Positions 37,001 through 45,394 of a DNA stretch of 64,000 bases are shown here, piece by piece. Within the stretch, counting starts at the first letter, position 1. Every line of letters begins with the position of its first letter. Source of the DNA: Ruminiclostridium papyrosolvens DSM 2782 (lineage in GTDB: Bacteria > Bacillota > Clostridia > Acetivibrionales > DSM-1351); contig NZ_CP119677.1 in the NCBI RefSeq assembly GCF_029318685.1, positions 806,001-870,000 on the forward strand, read 5' to 3'. A model generated the notes under the pieces. It had not been told where the DNA came from and made no database searches. It was given only the letters and a program-made list of their open reading frames with translations. Both the position numbers and the translations under genes were made by a program.

Positions 37001-39519
37001 AGGTAATAGAAGGTATTGAAAAATCTCTGAATGTTGAGATTCATGGAATATCAGAGCCTTACGCAGATAGTGCTGCCCCGGCTAGGATAGGTGAAAACTC
37101 AGGCAAAGATGATGCAACATCCAAAGAACTGTTGTTTTTCAACGGATTTGGAGGCTTTACAAAAGACGGAAAAGAATACGTTGTGGAGTTAGGTACGGGA
37201 ATGAGTACTCCTGCACCATGGGTAAATGTAATTGCCAATGAAAAATTCGGATTTATATGCACCGAATCAGGCGGAGGCTATACATGGCATCTTAACAGCA
37301 GTCAGAATAAACTGACCTCGTGGATAAATGACCCTATTACCGATACTCCCTCTGAGGTAATATATATTTGTAACACTCAAAAGGGTAAGGTGTGGAGCTG
37401 TACTCCTTTGCCTGCCAGAGAAACAGAACCTTATACCATAAGACATGGATTCGGTTACACCTGTTTTTCGCATAACAGCAACGGAATCAATCAAACCCTT
37501 ACACAGTTTGCAGCAGAAAAAGCAGCTGTAAAGTTCAGCATATTGAAGCTGGAAAATACTACAGCAAGTGAGATGCTTCTGGATACCGCATATTATTTCA
37601 GACCTGTACTTGGAACGGAATTTGCACAAACGGCTCCATATATTGTTACCGAATTTGATGAGTCGTTGAACGCTATTCTTATAGACAATGTGTACAATGC
37701 AGATTTCAGAGGACAAAGAGCTTTTCTGTCATGTTCGGAGAAGGGAGTATCCTATACCGGCAGCCGTTTGAATTTCTTCGGTGCTGATATGGATATATCA
37801 AATCCCGCAGGGATGAAGGGAGACCTTGATTCCAATACAGGAGCAGGTATTGATTCCTGTGCAGTCATAAAGGCACATATAGGGCTTAAACCCGGTGAGA
37901 CAAGAGAAATAGTATTTTTTATGGGACAGGACAACCTTGAAAAGGTTTCAGAATTAATTAATGATTTCAGAAGTACCGAAAAGGTAAAAAATGAACTGGA
38001 AAGGGTAAAAGACAGTTGGGATAGGAGACTGGGGCAGCTGCAGGTTAATACACCTGATGTATCAATAAATCTGATGCTCAACGGATGGCTGCAATATCAG
38101 GTGCTTTCCTGCAGGATATGGGCCAGATCCGGATTTTATCAAGCGGGAGGTGCTTTCGGCTTCCGAGATCAGCTTCAGGATGTAATGTCCGTTGTATACA
38201 GCTTGCCGGAGCTGACAAAAAATCAGATACTCTTGCATTGCAGACATCAGTTCCCGGAAGGAGATGTTCAGCATTGGTGGCATGACCAAAAGATGAACGG
38301 TATCAGAACAAGATACTCTGATGACTTGCTATGGCTGCCATATGTGACATGTGATTATATAAATGCAACAGGAGATTTTGAAATCCTCAATATAGAGGAA
38401 GGGTATATTACCTCTCCTGTTCTTAATGAAAATGAACATGAAAGATATGAGATACCTGAAGATTCAGGTATGAAAGGGACAGTTTACGAGCATTGCATCC
38501 GTGCCATAGACCAGGGCCTCAAATTCGGAATCCATGGAATACCCCTCATGGGCGGTGGAGATTGGAACGACGGAATGAATCTTGTAGGTGTTAACGGTAA
38601 AGGTGAAAGCATTTGGCTGGGATGGTTTATGTACTGCGTTTTGCATAGAATGATTCCTGTTTGCAGTAAAATGGGAGACAGCCAAAGAGCAGAGGATTAC
38701 AAAATAAAAGCTGACACTATAATAGAAGCAATTGAAAAAGAAGCATGGGACGGAAGTTGGTACAGACGTGCATATTTTGATGATGGGTCACCTTTGGGCT
38801 CAATAGAAAATGATGAATGTAAGATAGACTCTCTGTCTCAGTCATGGGCAGCAATAACCGGAGCAGCAAAAAACACAAGAGTAGAGGAAGCAATGGATGC
38901 TGTGGAAAAATATCTGGTTGACAGGAGAAACGGACTTATTAAGCTGCTGACTCCGCCCTTCTATGACAGCGAACTCAATCCCGGATATATAAAGGGGTAT
39001 TTACCGGGAGTGAGGGAAAACGGAGGTCAGTATACTCATGCAGCCACTTGGGTTATTTACGCCTTTTCCAGACTGGGAAACGGAGAGCGTGCATGGGAGC
39101 TGTTTAATATGATAAATCCCGTAAACCATGCCAGAACAAAGAATGAAAGTATGACCTATAAAGTAGAGCCTTATGTCATGGCTGCCGATGTATATGCGGT
39201 ATACCCCAATGAAGGAAGAGGGGGATGGACGTGGTACACAGGAGCAGCAGGGTGGATGTACAGAATAGGTATGGACCATCTTCTGGGAATTAAAAAGCAG
39301 GGTAATTCTATTTTGATGGACCCATGTATTCCTCAGAGCATGAACGAATACTCCGTGAGATATGTTTATGGAAGTTCCGTTTACAACATAACAGTAAAAA
39401 ATCCCGGACACAAAAACACAACTGTCCAAAGAATAACTATGGACGGCAAAACTACAGAAACCAACAGAATAGAGCTTGTTGACGACGGTAGGACACATGA
39501 AGTTGAAGCGGTAATGTAG
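31051..39519 (+). CDS. Cyclic beta-1,2-glucan synthase-like GT84/GH94 membrane protein
   Basis: A 2822-residue protein, the usual size for NdvB/ChvB-type cyclic beta-1,2-glucan synthases. An N-terminal membrane helix (residues 3-23) and further helices at ~410-460 precede a GT84 region with D-A-D (TLDADTQLP, ~626) and an RWTRGDWQ motif (~777). More membrane helices lie at ~815-1000. A glucoamylase-like domain begins near 1260 (FDVEEGHASKSYYD). The C-terminal ~900 residues are GH94, with the acid motif GGDWNDGMN near 2502 and the RGGWTWYTGAAGW block. Such enzymes make a glucan chain from UDP-glucose on a protein primer, trim it and release it as a ring. A weak GGTGA site lies 9 bases before the ATG. 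Flanking terminators make it a single-gene unit. A linear or differently linked product is possible. Confidence 0.85.
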   Translation: MNNISIILIIILFAIIAGLIGLVLRKRPSYDVQIEDVVLNPDDLMRHAEQLAKTQLTEKRSSGINKIRERIERNFQKVLDTYHKFNIDISASFPVPPAAEWLLDNFYIIEEQKSILIKELSEAKQTLPVISEGAYAGYPRIFAIAADLVSHCDGNVNERIIRDFITAYQRYTFLSIQELWILSTMLKVALLEKLCAVCARMQENRQDWYRAENIINGIRHNNENCDDFKRHIDQLDEITPAFAEHLIRKLRKDGAKTLWMIECLDSILIQKSTSTDNLISEDHFNQATLQVSIGNIINSFRALSNFDNTVLFEELSEVERILKLDPCGIYSQMDFNSRNHYRDIVMKLGSKYDTTEINIARLCVDLAKGNYQKNPSVTAENHVGYYLAGNGNSILTGKLGNNKPPFFKNRESWYISAIVIFSVLIALIPTLNSILREKGGLTFIAVFAGILSVIPASEIVVSVLNSCISRAAKPARLPKLELKDGIPEDWATMVIIPTLIPNVNRTLELIDNLEIYYLANKGSNIYFTLVGDFKDADEETLTDDNTIVEAAIEKVKSLNSKYSRRDGKPVFYFFCRKRTYNEKQSKWLGWERKRGAIVEFNRLLGGNKNTGYVFRSADVDSLPDIKYVITLDADTQLPLDAAKQMVGAMAHPLNKAYFDVEKGIVTKGYGIMQPRVDVNIESAGRSIFTRVFAGQGGIDPYTTTVSDVYQDAFGEGIFTGKGIYDIDVFRMALDKAIPENSVLSHDLLEGSFLRTALVTDIELIDGYPEKYNSFMMRLHRWTRGDWQLLPWILGKNDLSLLSRWKMLDNLRRSLVQPVLAVIALLAVWLFRYSSRGWLILALIALCSPVLNYFVQLVLAGNYKIFIAKRRTTIITGFKAILLQLGLLLTFLPYQAELMVNAVAKSIYRVYMSKQNLLEWVTAADMERSLKNGVVSYYTRMWFSPVYGGIILALSVFYRKEFLPVAVAVFILWVLSPWIAYIISIPSDKNNALLDLAGIEEVRLLARRTWCYFDEFAGPEENYLPADNYQEEPYKGAAHRTSPTNIGLLLVSNLAARDMGYINTPDLLTRIENTINTIEKMDKWNGHLYNWYNTSNMEVLRPKFISTVDSGNFIGYLMVLQKGLSGLLESPIYDFSTIEGLFDLLEICNSEIDGSKAYFDIELLKKLVDTDSTEESFRILLPAVLKLVEELDNNKRTGYWLKKLDSFINTFNSEYEQYKGSLFTPIKNITQELQRIQDLQTRVQKLIDAMEFKYLFDPIRNLFAIGFDVEEGHASKSYYDLFASEARQTSLIAIARGEAGRQHWFKLGRKLVRVNGIKGLASWTGTMFEYLMPRLLIKSYSNTLIDKTYEFVVKTQIKYGLANKAPWGISESCYYAFDIGLNYQYRAFGVPQLGLKRGLANDFVAAPYATVMALDIAPRECVENIHRFKELGAMGNFGLYEAVDFTSSRMSKGQSYAVVKSYMVHHQGMSMLALVNFFKNNIMQERFHSNPLIKAVDSLLQEKFPAAAVINKEFREQPVGGTRRNIDHEETVIREYQKLSAYPNVHLLSNGSYCLMITDKGSGYGKLHSMSVYRWINDYMQSSGAFIYIRNVNSNEFWSTTYNPTNTKPEAYKAIFAPHKAEFVRREGNIETNTEVIISSEDNTEVRRVSIHNHSNSKRVIELTSYMEVVLTQPEADSAHPAFSKLFVKTEYVDEYNGLLAMRRKRDDIKQTTWGYHIASTNGKVQGHVEYETDRSLFIGRNRNLAYPRAMEPDRPLSNSVGSVLDPVFSLRIRVTVEAGESTVVNFCMGACDSRKTAIEMLSKYSDAAAADRVIEMAWTRSVVEAGFINVGGDAEKVYLRLLPGMLFGIDRREQAEYILRNSLSQSDLWPFGISGDLPMVLVTVKSRDSFEEVDWALKLHDFYRIKGVVFDLVILLTDEESYIQPIFEMIRDMAVSGRSYDLLDKRGGIFIRNSRQMNEEQKNLLFACAKIVVDADMGIASLMEVIEGIEKSLNVEIHGISEPYADSAAPARIGENSGKDDATSKELLFFNGFGGFTKDGKEYVVELGTGMSTPAPWVNVIANEKFGFICTESGGGYTWHLNSSQNKLTSWINDPITDTPSEVIYICNTQKGKVWSCTPLPARETEPYTIRHGFGYTCFSHNSNGINQTLTQFAAEKAAVKFSILKLENTTASEMLLDTAYYFRPVLGTEFAQTAPYIVTEFDESLNAILIDNVYNADFRGQRAFLSCSEKGVSYTGSRLNFFGADMDISNPAGMKGDLDSNTGAGIDSCAVIKAHIGLKPGETREIVFFMGQDNLEKVSELINDFRSTEKVKNELERVKDSWDRRLGQLQVNTPDVSINLMLNGWLQYQVLSCRIWARSGFYQAGGAFGFRDQLQDVMSVVYSLPELTKNQILLHCRHQFPEGDVQHWWHDQKMNGIRTRYSDDLLWLPYVTCDYINATGDFEILNIEEGYITSPVLNENEHERYEIPEDSGMKGTVYEHCIRAIDQGLKFGIHGIPLMGGGDWNDGMNLVGVNGKGESIWLGWFMYCVLHRMIPVCSKMGDSQRAEDYKIKADTIIEAIEKEAWDGSWYRRAYFDDGSPLGSIENDECKIDSLSQSWAAITGAAKNTRVEEAMDAVEKYLVDRRNGLIKLLTPPFYDSELNPGYIKGYLPGVRENGGQYTHAATWVIYAFSRLGNGERAWELFNMINPVNHARTKNESMTYKVEPYVMAADVYAVYPNEGRGGWTWYTGAAGWMYRIGMDHLLGIKKQGNSILMDPCIPQSMNEYSVRYVYGSSVYNITVKNPGHKNTTVQRITMDGKTTETNRIELVDDGRTHEVEAVM

Positions 39520-39528
39520 ACGAAATAA

Positions 39529-39577
39529 GGGCTGTCGCAAAACAATATAATGTCTGTTTTGCAGCAGCCCGTTTTTT
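39529..39577 (+). terminator. Terminator after the glucan synthase gene
   Basis: A 16-base stem (GGGCTGTCGCAAAACA with TGTTTTGCAGCAGCCC, two mismatches) followed by GTTTTTTAT, 9 bases after the stop codon. Confidence 0.88.
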
Positions 39578-39610
39578 ATAAGGATTTTAGTATATCAGCT
39601 TGTTAAACAG

Positions 39611-39640
39611 TTTACATACATCCTTCTCATATGCTATATT
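39611..39640 (+). promoter_or_regulatory. Possible sigma-A promoter for icd
   Basis: TTTACA and TATATT separated by 18 bases, about 105 bases before the icd start and after the upstream terminator. The elements match the consensus only moderately, so this is a candidate only. Confidence 0.35.
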
Positions 39641-39746
39641 AAAGTAGTGTGTGAAATCAATAACAAACTGACTTTGTATAATAAACTCGGATTTACTCGG
39701 ACATGGGATACAATCCGGGTAAACTAATTTAAAAAGGAGTATATAT

Positions 39747-40955
39747 ATGGCAAAAATTTCAATGAAAACTCCACTGGTTGAAATGGATGGAGACGAAATG
39801 ACCAGAGTAATCTGGAAAATGATTAAGGACATTCTTTTGATTCCTTATATTGACCTTAAGACAGAATACTATGACCTTGGACTTGAGTACAGAGAAAAGA
39901 CAGGGGACAAGGTAACTACAGATTCTGCTGTTGCTACTAAAAAATATGGTGTTGCGGTAAAATGTGCAACCATAACTCCAAATGCGGAAAGAGTAACAGA
40001 ATACAACCTTACACAAATGTGGAAAAGCCCTAACGGTACAATAAGAGCAATTCTTGACGGAACAGTTTTCCGTGCGCCTATATTGGTTGATAGCATTAAA
40101 CCATTTGTTAAAACATGGGCAAAGCCTATTACGATAGCAAGACATGCTTATGGCGATGTTTATAAGAATGTAGAATACCGTGTTCCCGGAGCAGGAAAGG
40201 CAGAACTGGTATTTACAAACGAAAAGGGTGAAGAAACCCGTGAGACAATCCACGATTTCAAAGGTGCAGGCGTAATACAGGGAATGCACAATATAGATAT
40301 GTCCATAGAAAGCTTTGCGAGATCCTGCTTCAACTATGCACTTGACGTTAAACAGGATGTATGGTTCGCAACAAAGGATACTATATCAAAGAAATATGAC
40401 CATACATTTAAGGATATTTTCCAAGAGATATACGAAAAAGAATATGATGCAAAATTCAAGGAAGCAGGAATAGAATATTTCTATACCTTGATTGATGATG
40501 CAGTTGCACGTGTTGTAAGATCTGAAGGCGGATTTATCTGGGCCTGCAAGAACTACGACGGTGATGTAATGTCAGATATGGTTGCTACTGCCTTCGGAAG
40601 TCTTGCAATGATGACATCAGTTCTCGTTTCACCTGAAGGCTTTTATGAATACGAGGCAGCTCACGGAACAGTTCAACGTCACTATTATCAGCACTTAAAA
40701 GGACAGGAAACTTCCACTAACTCCATGGCTACATTGTTTGCATGGACAGGAGCGCTTCGCAAGAGAGGTGAACTGGACGGAATAAACGAACTGATTGAAT
40801 TTGCGGACAAGCTTGAAAAAGCTTCAATAAAGACAATTGAGAATGGTGTAATGACAAAGGATTTGGCTGCTCTTTCAGAATTGAAGACAATAAAGACTGT
40901 AAATACTGAGCAATTCCTTGTTGAAGTAAAGAATACTCTTGATTCAATGATGTAA
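39747..40955 (+). CDS. icd: NADP-dependent isocitrate dehydrogenase
   Basis: A 402-residue enzyme converting isocitrate to 2-oxoglutarate and CO2 with reduction of NADP. The sequence is of the homodimeric type familiar from eukaryotic IDH1/IDH2 ([15 protein letters not shown] at the N-terminus, then [31 protein letters not shown], and [11 protein letters not shown] near residue 310), not of the E. coli Icd type. AAAAGGAG lies close before the ATG. It stands alone between two terminators. With the citrate synthase gene at 45395 it supplies the oxidative branch of the TCA cycle, probably for glutamate synthesis in a fermentative anaerobe. I see nothing truncated. Confidence 0.95.
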   Translation: MAKISMKTPLVEMDGDEMTRVIWKMIKDILLIPYIDLKTEYYDLGLEYREKTGDKVTTDSAVATKKYGVAVKCATITPNAERVTEYNLTQMWKSPNGTIRAILDGTVFRAPILVDSIKPFVKTWAKPITIARHAYGDVYKNVEYRVPGAGKAELVFTNEKGEETRETIHDFKGAGVIQGMHNIDMSIESFARSCFNYALDVKQDVWFATKDTISKKYDHTFKDIFQEIYEKEYDAKFKEAGIEYFYTLIDDAVARVVRSEGGFIWACKNYDGDVMSDMVATAFGSLAMMTSVLVSPEGFYEYEAAHGTVQRHYYQHLKGQETSTNSMATLFAWTGALRKRGELDGINELIEFADKLEKASIKTIENGVMTKDLAALSELKTIKTVNTEQFLVEVKNTLDSMM

Positions 40956-40968
40956 TTTAAAGAAAGCT

Positions 40969-41009
40969 AAAGCATAATAACCCTGCAAGTCGGTTATTAT
41001 GCTTTTTTT
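40969..41009 (+). terminator. Terminator after icd
   Basis: A perfect 14-base stem (AAAGCATAATAACC with GGTTATTATGCTTT), 9-base loop, followed by a T run. Confidence 0.93.
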
Positions 41010-41132
41010 GTCTGCCCTCGGCAATTTACTATATATTTTCCTAAAAGTGTGATAAAATGACACTAGCTGTTTTGCGACTTGCAATTATAGAGATTTATTT
41101 ATTTTTAAATAATAATTTTTCAGGAGGTAAAA

Positions 41133-42143
41133 ATGAACAGTTTAATTAAACCAGAAGGCTATAAACCAAGCCTTGACATACGTATGACAGAAGTTGCCAT
41201 TAAAAAAACAAAGGATTATTTTGAAAGTGAACTTGCAAAAGAATTGAATTTAACCAGAGTTTCCGCACCATTATTCGTGAGACCTGAAACGGGCTTGAAT
41301 GATAACCTGAATGGTGTTGAAAGACCGGTAGCTTTTGATGTAAAGGGAATCGGCGGAGACACGGTGGAAGTTGTTCATTCACTTGCAAAATGGAAGAGAA
41401 TGGCATTGAAAAGATACGGCTTTGCACCCGGAGAAGGCCTTTATACTGATATGAATGCAATCAGAAGAGATGAGGATATGGACAATCTTCATTCAGTATA
41501 TGTTGACCAGTGGGACTGGGAGAGAATAATACTTAAAAGCGATAGAACCGAAGAAACCTTAAAAACTATAGTAAGAAAGATTTTTTCAGTATTCAAGAGG
41601 ACTGAGGACTATTTGTCAGGCTTGTATCCAAACCTGCAAAGATACCTTCCTGAAGATATATTCTTTGTTACCACTCAGGAGTTGGAGGATATGTATCCGA
41701 AAATGACTCCAAAGGAAAGGGAAACTGCACTTGCAAAAGAGAAGAAAGCTATATTTATTATGAAAATAGGTGACACTCTGAATTCAGGAATCAAGCATGA
41801 CGGAAGAGCCCCTGACTATGATGACTGGGCACTGAATGGAGATATAGTATTCTACTATCCTGTTTTGGACATAGCTTATGAGGTTTCATCAATGGGAATT
41901 AGAGTAGATGAGGATTCACTTGTTGCACAGCTTAAAAAAGCAGGCTGTGAAGACAGAAAGAATCTTAAATTCCACAAGGAACTTTTAAACAAGGAGCTTC
42001 CTTATACAATCGGTGGAGGAATCGGCCAATCAAGAATATGCATGTTCTTCCTTGGAAAGGCACACATCGGAGAGGTTCAGGCTTCAATATGGAGCGATGA
42101 TATGATAGAAGAATGTTCACAAAATAACATAGAATTACTGTAA
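41133..42143 (+). CDS. asnA: Aspartate--ammonia ligase
   Basis: A 336-residue ammonia-dependent asparagine synthetase. It makes asparagine from aspartate, ammonia and ATP in the cytosol. The family resembles class II aminoacyl-tRNA synthetases in fold. Recognisable blocks are the N-terminal F-E-x-x-L-A-x-x-L-N-L region, [36 protein letters not shown] and the C-terminal [29 protein letters not shown] sits close to the ATG. The next gene is asnS, so asparagine synthesis and charging are side by side. The two are separated by 126 bases that contain a hairpin, so they may not be strictly co-transcribed. Confidence 0.96.
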   Translation: MNSLIKPEGYKPSLDIRMTEVAIKKTKDYFESELAKELNLTRVSAPLFVRPETGLNDNLNGVERPVAFDVKGIGGDTVEVVHSLAKWKRMALKRYGFAPGEGLYTDMNAIRRDEDMDNLHSVYVDQWDWERIILKSDRTEETLKTIVRKIFSVFKRTEDYLSGLYPNLQRYLPEDIFFVTTQELEDMYPKMTPKERETALAKEKKAIFIMKIGDTLNSGIKHDGRAPDYDDWALNGDIVFYYPVLDIAYEVSSMGIRVDEDSLVAQLKKAGCEDRKNLKFHKELLNKELPYTIGGGIGQSRICMFFLGKAHIGEVQASIWSDDMIEECSQNNIELL

Positions 42144-42149
42144 TAGTTC

Positions 42150-42184
42150 GTATAAAATGTACAATGGGGTACTTAATTTTATAC
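42150..42184. repeat. Inverted repeat between asnA and asnS
   Basis: GTATAAAAT and ATTTTATAC form a perfect 9-base inverted repeat, extended inward by GTAC/GTAC around AATGGG with a 3-base bulge. There is no T run, so it is not a standard terminator. It may be an operator or an RNA hairpin that lowers read-through into asnS. Confidence 0.4.
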
Positions 42185-42269
42185 AGGGACTTTTAATTTA
42201 ATACATTTTGGCATATTATAGACTAGAGTATGTTATGTAAAACAAATGTACAAAGGAGTACGGTTAAAA

Positions 42270-43664
42270 ATGAGTTATTCAGAGATAAAAAAACTATTCA
42301 GAACGCCGGATGAATATATTGGAAAAACTATAACAGTTCCGGGATGGGTAAAAACAGTCCGGGATTCAAAAACTTTTGGTTTTATTGAGTTGAACGACGG
42401 AACTTTCTTTAGAAACCTTCAAATTGTATTTGAAGAAGGCAAGCTTGAAAACTTTAAAGAGGTTGCAAAACTTTCCGTAGGATCCTCCATAGAAGTTGAG
42501 GGTATACTTGTGGAGACTCCAAACGCAAAACAGCCCTTTGAATTAAAGGCAAATAGGATATCCATTGAGAACCTGTGCCCGGCGGACTACCAGCTTCAGA
42601 AGAAAAGACATTCCTTTGAATTTTTAAGGACAATCTCACATTTAAGACCAAGAACAAACACCTTTTCTGCTGTTTTCAGAGTCAGATCCCTGGCTGCTTT
42701 CGCCATACACAAATTCTTTCAGGAGAGAGGCTTTGTTTATGTCCATACTCCCCTAATAACAGGAAGCGACTGTGAGGGTGCAGGACAGATGTTCAGAGTT
42801 ACCACACTGGATATGAAAAATCCTCCAAGAACTGAAAATGGTGATATAGACTATTCACAGGATTTCTTTGAAAAGGAAACAAGTCTTACGGTAAGCGGTC
42901 AGTTAACTGGTGAAGCCTATGCTATGGCCTTTAAGAACATATACACCTTCGGACCTACTTTTAGGGCTGAAAACTCCAACACTGCAAGGCATGCAGCAGA
43001 ATTCTGGATGATTGAACCGGAAATTGCTTTTTCTGATTTGAAGGATGACATGATGCTTGCAGAAGATATGCTTAAGTATGTTATCAATTATGTTGTTGAA
43101 AATGCACCTGAAGAGATGCAATTCTTTAATAGCTTTGTAGATAAAGGTCTTTTAGAAAGATTGGATAACGTTGTTAATTCCGATTTCGCACACATAACTT
43201 ATACAGAAGCTATTGAGATATTGAAAAAGAACAAAGACAAGTTTGAATACCCTGTTGAATGGGGTGCTGATCTTCAAACAGAGCATGAAAGATATATTAC
43301 GGAGCAGGTATACAAGAAGCCTGTATTTGTTACCGATTATCCAAAAGAGATAAAAGCATTTTACATGAGGATAAACGATGACAACAAGACTGTTGCGGCT
43401 ATGGACCTTCTGGTTCCCGGTGTAGGTGAGATAATAGGTGGAAGCCAGAGGGAAGAGCGTCTGGATATTCTTGAAAAGAAGATGGATGACATGGGACTTA
43501 GCAAGGAAGATTACCAGTGGTATCTTGACCTTCGTAAATACGGAGGAACAAAACATGCCGGCTTCGGTCTTGGTTTTGAGAGAGCTATAATGTATCTCAC
43601 AGGAATAACAAATATCAGAGATGTAATACCTTTTGCAAGAACCACAGGCAGTTGCGAATTTTAG
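42270..43664 (+). CDS. asnS: Asparagine--tRNA ligase
   Basis: A 464-residue class IIb synthetase that charges tRNA-Asn. The N-terminal ~110 residues are the OB-fold anticodon domain ([13 protein letters not shown]). The catalytic core has motif 2 ([11 protein letters not shown], then EFWMIEPE) and motif 3 ([15 protein letters not shown] near the C-terminus). The ATG at 42270 is chosen: AAAGGAG lies 11 bases upstream, and an in-frame ATG at 42246 precedes that site. The pairing with asnA suggests that Asn-tRNA is made directly here and not only by transamidation. The gene ends at a terminator shared with a convergent gene. Confidence 0.96.
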   Translation: MSYSEIKKLFRTPDEYIGKTITVPGWVKTVRDSKTFGFIELNDGTFFRNLQIVFEEGKLENFKEVAKLSVGSSIEVEGILVETPNAKQPFELKANRISIENLCPADYQLQKKRHSFEFLRTISHLRPRTNTFSAVFRVRSLAAFAIHKFFQERGFVYVHTPLITGSDCEGAGQMFRVTTLDMKNPPRTENGDIDYSQDFFEKETSLTVSGQLTGEAYAMAFKNIYTFGPTFRAENSNTARHAAEFWMIEPEIAFSDLKDDMMLAEDMLKYVINYVVENAPEEMQFFNSFVDKGLLERLDNVVNSDFAHITYTEAIEILKKNKDKFEYPVEWGADLQTEHERYITEQVYKKPVFVTDYPKEIKAFYMRINDDNKTVAAMDLLVPGVGEIIGGSQREERLDILEKKMDDMGLSKEDYQWYLDLRKYGGTKHAGFGLGFERAIMYLTGITNIRDVIPFARTTGSCEF

Positions 43665-43672
43665 TAAAAGTC

Positions 43673-43709
43673 AGGGAGCTTCACAAAAAAATGTGAATGC
43701 TCCCTTTTT
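43673..43709 (+). terminator. Terminator after asnS
   Basis: AGGGAGCTTCAC pairs with GTGAATGCTCCCT (one bulge) and is followed by TTTTTAT. It separates asnS from the convergent minus-strand gene. Confidence 0.85.
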
Positions 43710-43714
43710 ATGCT

Positions 43715-44368
43715 TTACCCTCTCAGGTAAGTAGTACCGTCCATTGGGATGTATACTTGCAGTCCGGGTGGAATACCTTGACTTCCAACAAAGTAGAAGG
43801 TCAGATTTCTTCTCGGAAGAAGATTTACAGGCACAAGTAAGAGATTGGTTGTGGAGTTGGACGGCCTGACAAAAAAGTTATATCTTCCCGGAGGGAAGCT
43901 CCTGTAATCGGAAACTTCTGTGTAGCCTATGTTTGTAAATACTGCCGGGCCTCCCCTTAATACAAGATCGAGGTTGCCGGAATTAGGTGAGAGATTGGCA
44001 AACCTGATATTGACTCTGCCCGGGGCAAGGGTCTCATATTCATCTTCAACAGGCAGAATTCCTATTCTTGGAAGGATACCGATTACTGCAAGAGTAAATA
44101 CCTGTTTATCGGAGATGGGTAGATTTATTCTCAGTATTGGAGTGTTCTTTTGTCCGGCAGGGTAAACCTCAATATTATAAGTACCTTTAGCTAATGGCAT
44201 GTATTCAGTAAACTGTCCGTAAGAAAGTCCTCCGGCAATAAGTTTGTTATTAGCATAAACATCAGCAGCAGGAGTTCCCGGAGAAGCGTGAAACAGCCTG
44301 ATATATGAAATACCGGGCACTTGTCTCAGACTCTCTGTCTGATTAATGTCAAAAAAGTCATAATCCAT
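43715..44368 (-). CDS. DUF4397 tandem-domain protein
   Basis: A 217-residue protein with two DUF4397-like beta-sandwich units. The first is at ~20-95 (YIRLFHASPGTPAADVYANN) and the second at ~120-200 (VNIRFANLSPNSGNLDLV). Each runs from an R-x-x-H/N-x-S-P motif to a V-Y-P-A-G or F-V-R-P strand. The start at 44368 has GGTGGTGA six bases upstream; longer forms beginning 15 or 48 bases earlier lack a good site. I see no signal peptide, which is unusual because many DUF4397 proteins are secreted. Its function is unknown; an envelope or spore-surface role is possible but unsupported here. Confidence 0.82.
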   Translation of the reverse strand: MDYDFFDINQTESLRQVPGISYIRLFHASPGTPAADVYANNKLIAGGLSYGQFTEYMPLAKGTYNIEVYPAGQKNTPILRINLPISDKQVFTLAVIGILPRIGILPVEDEYETLAPGRVNIRFANLSPNSGNLDLVLRGGPAVFTNIGYTEVSDYRSFPPGRYNFFVRPSNSTTNLLLVPVNLLPRRNLTFYFVGSQGIPPGLQVYIPMDGTTYLRG

Positions 44369-44526
44369 AAAATTCACCACCATGTTATATAATAAATTTG
44401 AGTAGTCATATATCAATATATGCTGTGTAATAAGGAAAAGTTAACATAAATATCAAATAAAAAAGAATTCTGCAAAAATTTTATATTGTAGGGAATGAAA
44501 TAATTAGTGTATGATTAATTTGTTTG

Positions 44527-44535
44527 TGGTATAAT
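44527..44535 (+). promoter_or_regulatory. Extended -10 promoter of the SEC-C gene
   Basis: A TGG-TATAAT extended -10 element lies 34 bases before the start codon. No clear -35 is seen, which extended -10 promoters can do without. Confidence 0.45.
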
Positions 44536-44569
44536 AGCATGAGATTTTATAAGAAAAGGAGTAGTTGTT

Positions 44570-45064
44570 ATGTCGATATACGAACAGTGGAGAGATATTG
44601 CGGATGCTGAAAGAACTCCACAAGAAAATGAGTCTTTTTGGAAAGATTATTTTTTAAAGGAAAAAGATAACTACGCATATATATTAGGTAACAATTTGAA
44701 GACCTTGAAAGGTGAATTAAAAGAACTTGCAAGTACATTTAATATGGATGATGTTACATTTACAGGTTTCTTGGACGGAATAAATACCAGCCTTACACAA
44801 GAGATTGATCTTGAGTCTCTTGAAGAAACAACAGTTCTGGATGCTGAAATAGACTACGAGAAACTGTATTTTAATATGTTGGATGCAAAAGCAGAATGGT
44901 TATACAATCTGCCTGAATGGGAAGACATACTTTCTGCTGAAAGAAGAAAAGAAATTACCACTGAATACAGAAAGGCCGGAATTGCTTCAAGCAATAAAGT
45001 TGGCAGAAATGACCCCTGTCCTTGTGGAAGTGGGAAAAAATACAAGAAATGTTGCGGAAAGTAA
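44570..45064 (+). CDS. SEC-C motif zinc-binding protein
   Basis: A 164-residue protein. The last 20 residues are a classic SEC-C zinc motif ([16 protein letters not shown]), as at the C-terminus of SecA. The rest is an acidic helical domain ([19 protein letters not shown]) found in small Clostridia and Bacillus proteins of unknown role. AAAGGAG lies 8 bases before the ATG. It is a single-gene unit with its own -10 element and terminator. The motif suggests binding of SecB, ribosomes or other proteins through zinc, but no specific job can be assigned. Confidence 0.88.
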   Translation: MSIYEQWRDIADAERTPQENESFWKDYFLKEKDNYAYILGNNLKTLKGELKELASTFNMDDVTFTGFLDGINTSLTQEIDLESLEETTVLDAEIDYEKLYFNMLDAKAEWLYNLPEWEDILSAERRKEITTEYRKAGIASSNKVGRNDPCPCGSGKKYKKCCGK

Positions 45065-45100
45065 TATTATTTGATATTAGAGAATAATTATACACATAAA

Positions 45101-45157
45101 TAAAAGGTTTGAGTTAATCACGTATATATCCACGGTTGACTCAAACCTTTATTTTTC
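45101..45157 (+). terminator. Terminator after the SEC-C gene
   Basis: AAAGGTTTGAGTTAA pairs with TTGACTCAAACCTTT (one mismatch) around an 18-base loop and is followed by ATTTTTCCC. Confidence 0.88.
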
Positions 45158-45229
45158 CCTATAATATGCATGGGACAAGGACTTTGAAAAAATATCTATA
45201 CATATTGATGAATTTTTAACAAATTAAAC

Positions 45230-45258
45230 TTGCACTGATGTATGAATTATTATACAAT
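45230..45258 (+). promoter_or_regulatory. Sigma-A promoter of citrate synthase
   Basis: TTGCAC and TACAAT with an exact 17-base spacer. The predicted leader is about 130 bases and contains a small hairpin (GGCATGGC ... GCCAATGCC, 45350-45381) just before the ribosome site. The rest of the 330-base gap from 45065 holds only the upstream terminator. Confidence 0.65.
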
Positions 45259-45394
45259 TAGGATAGATTAGGAACTTTTTATGAAAGAACAGGCCTCTGA
45301 TTATTCATACCAGATCAAAATAAATTAGGATATTTTAGAGAAATAAGGGCATGGCATAAAAAATGTTTTAGCCAATGCCGGAAATGGAGAAGAT

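Noticed and set aside
41133-42143. asnA as a second aminoacyl-tRNA synthetase
   Set aside because: It shares class II features, but it lacks an anticodon domain and has the AsnA-specific blocks and length.
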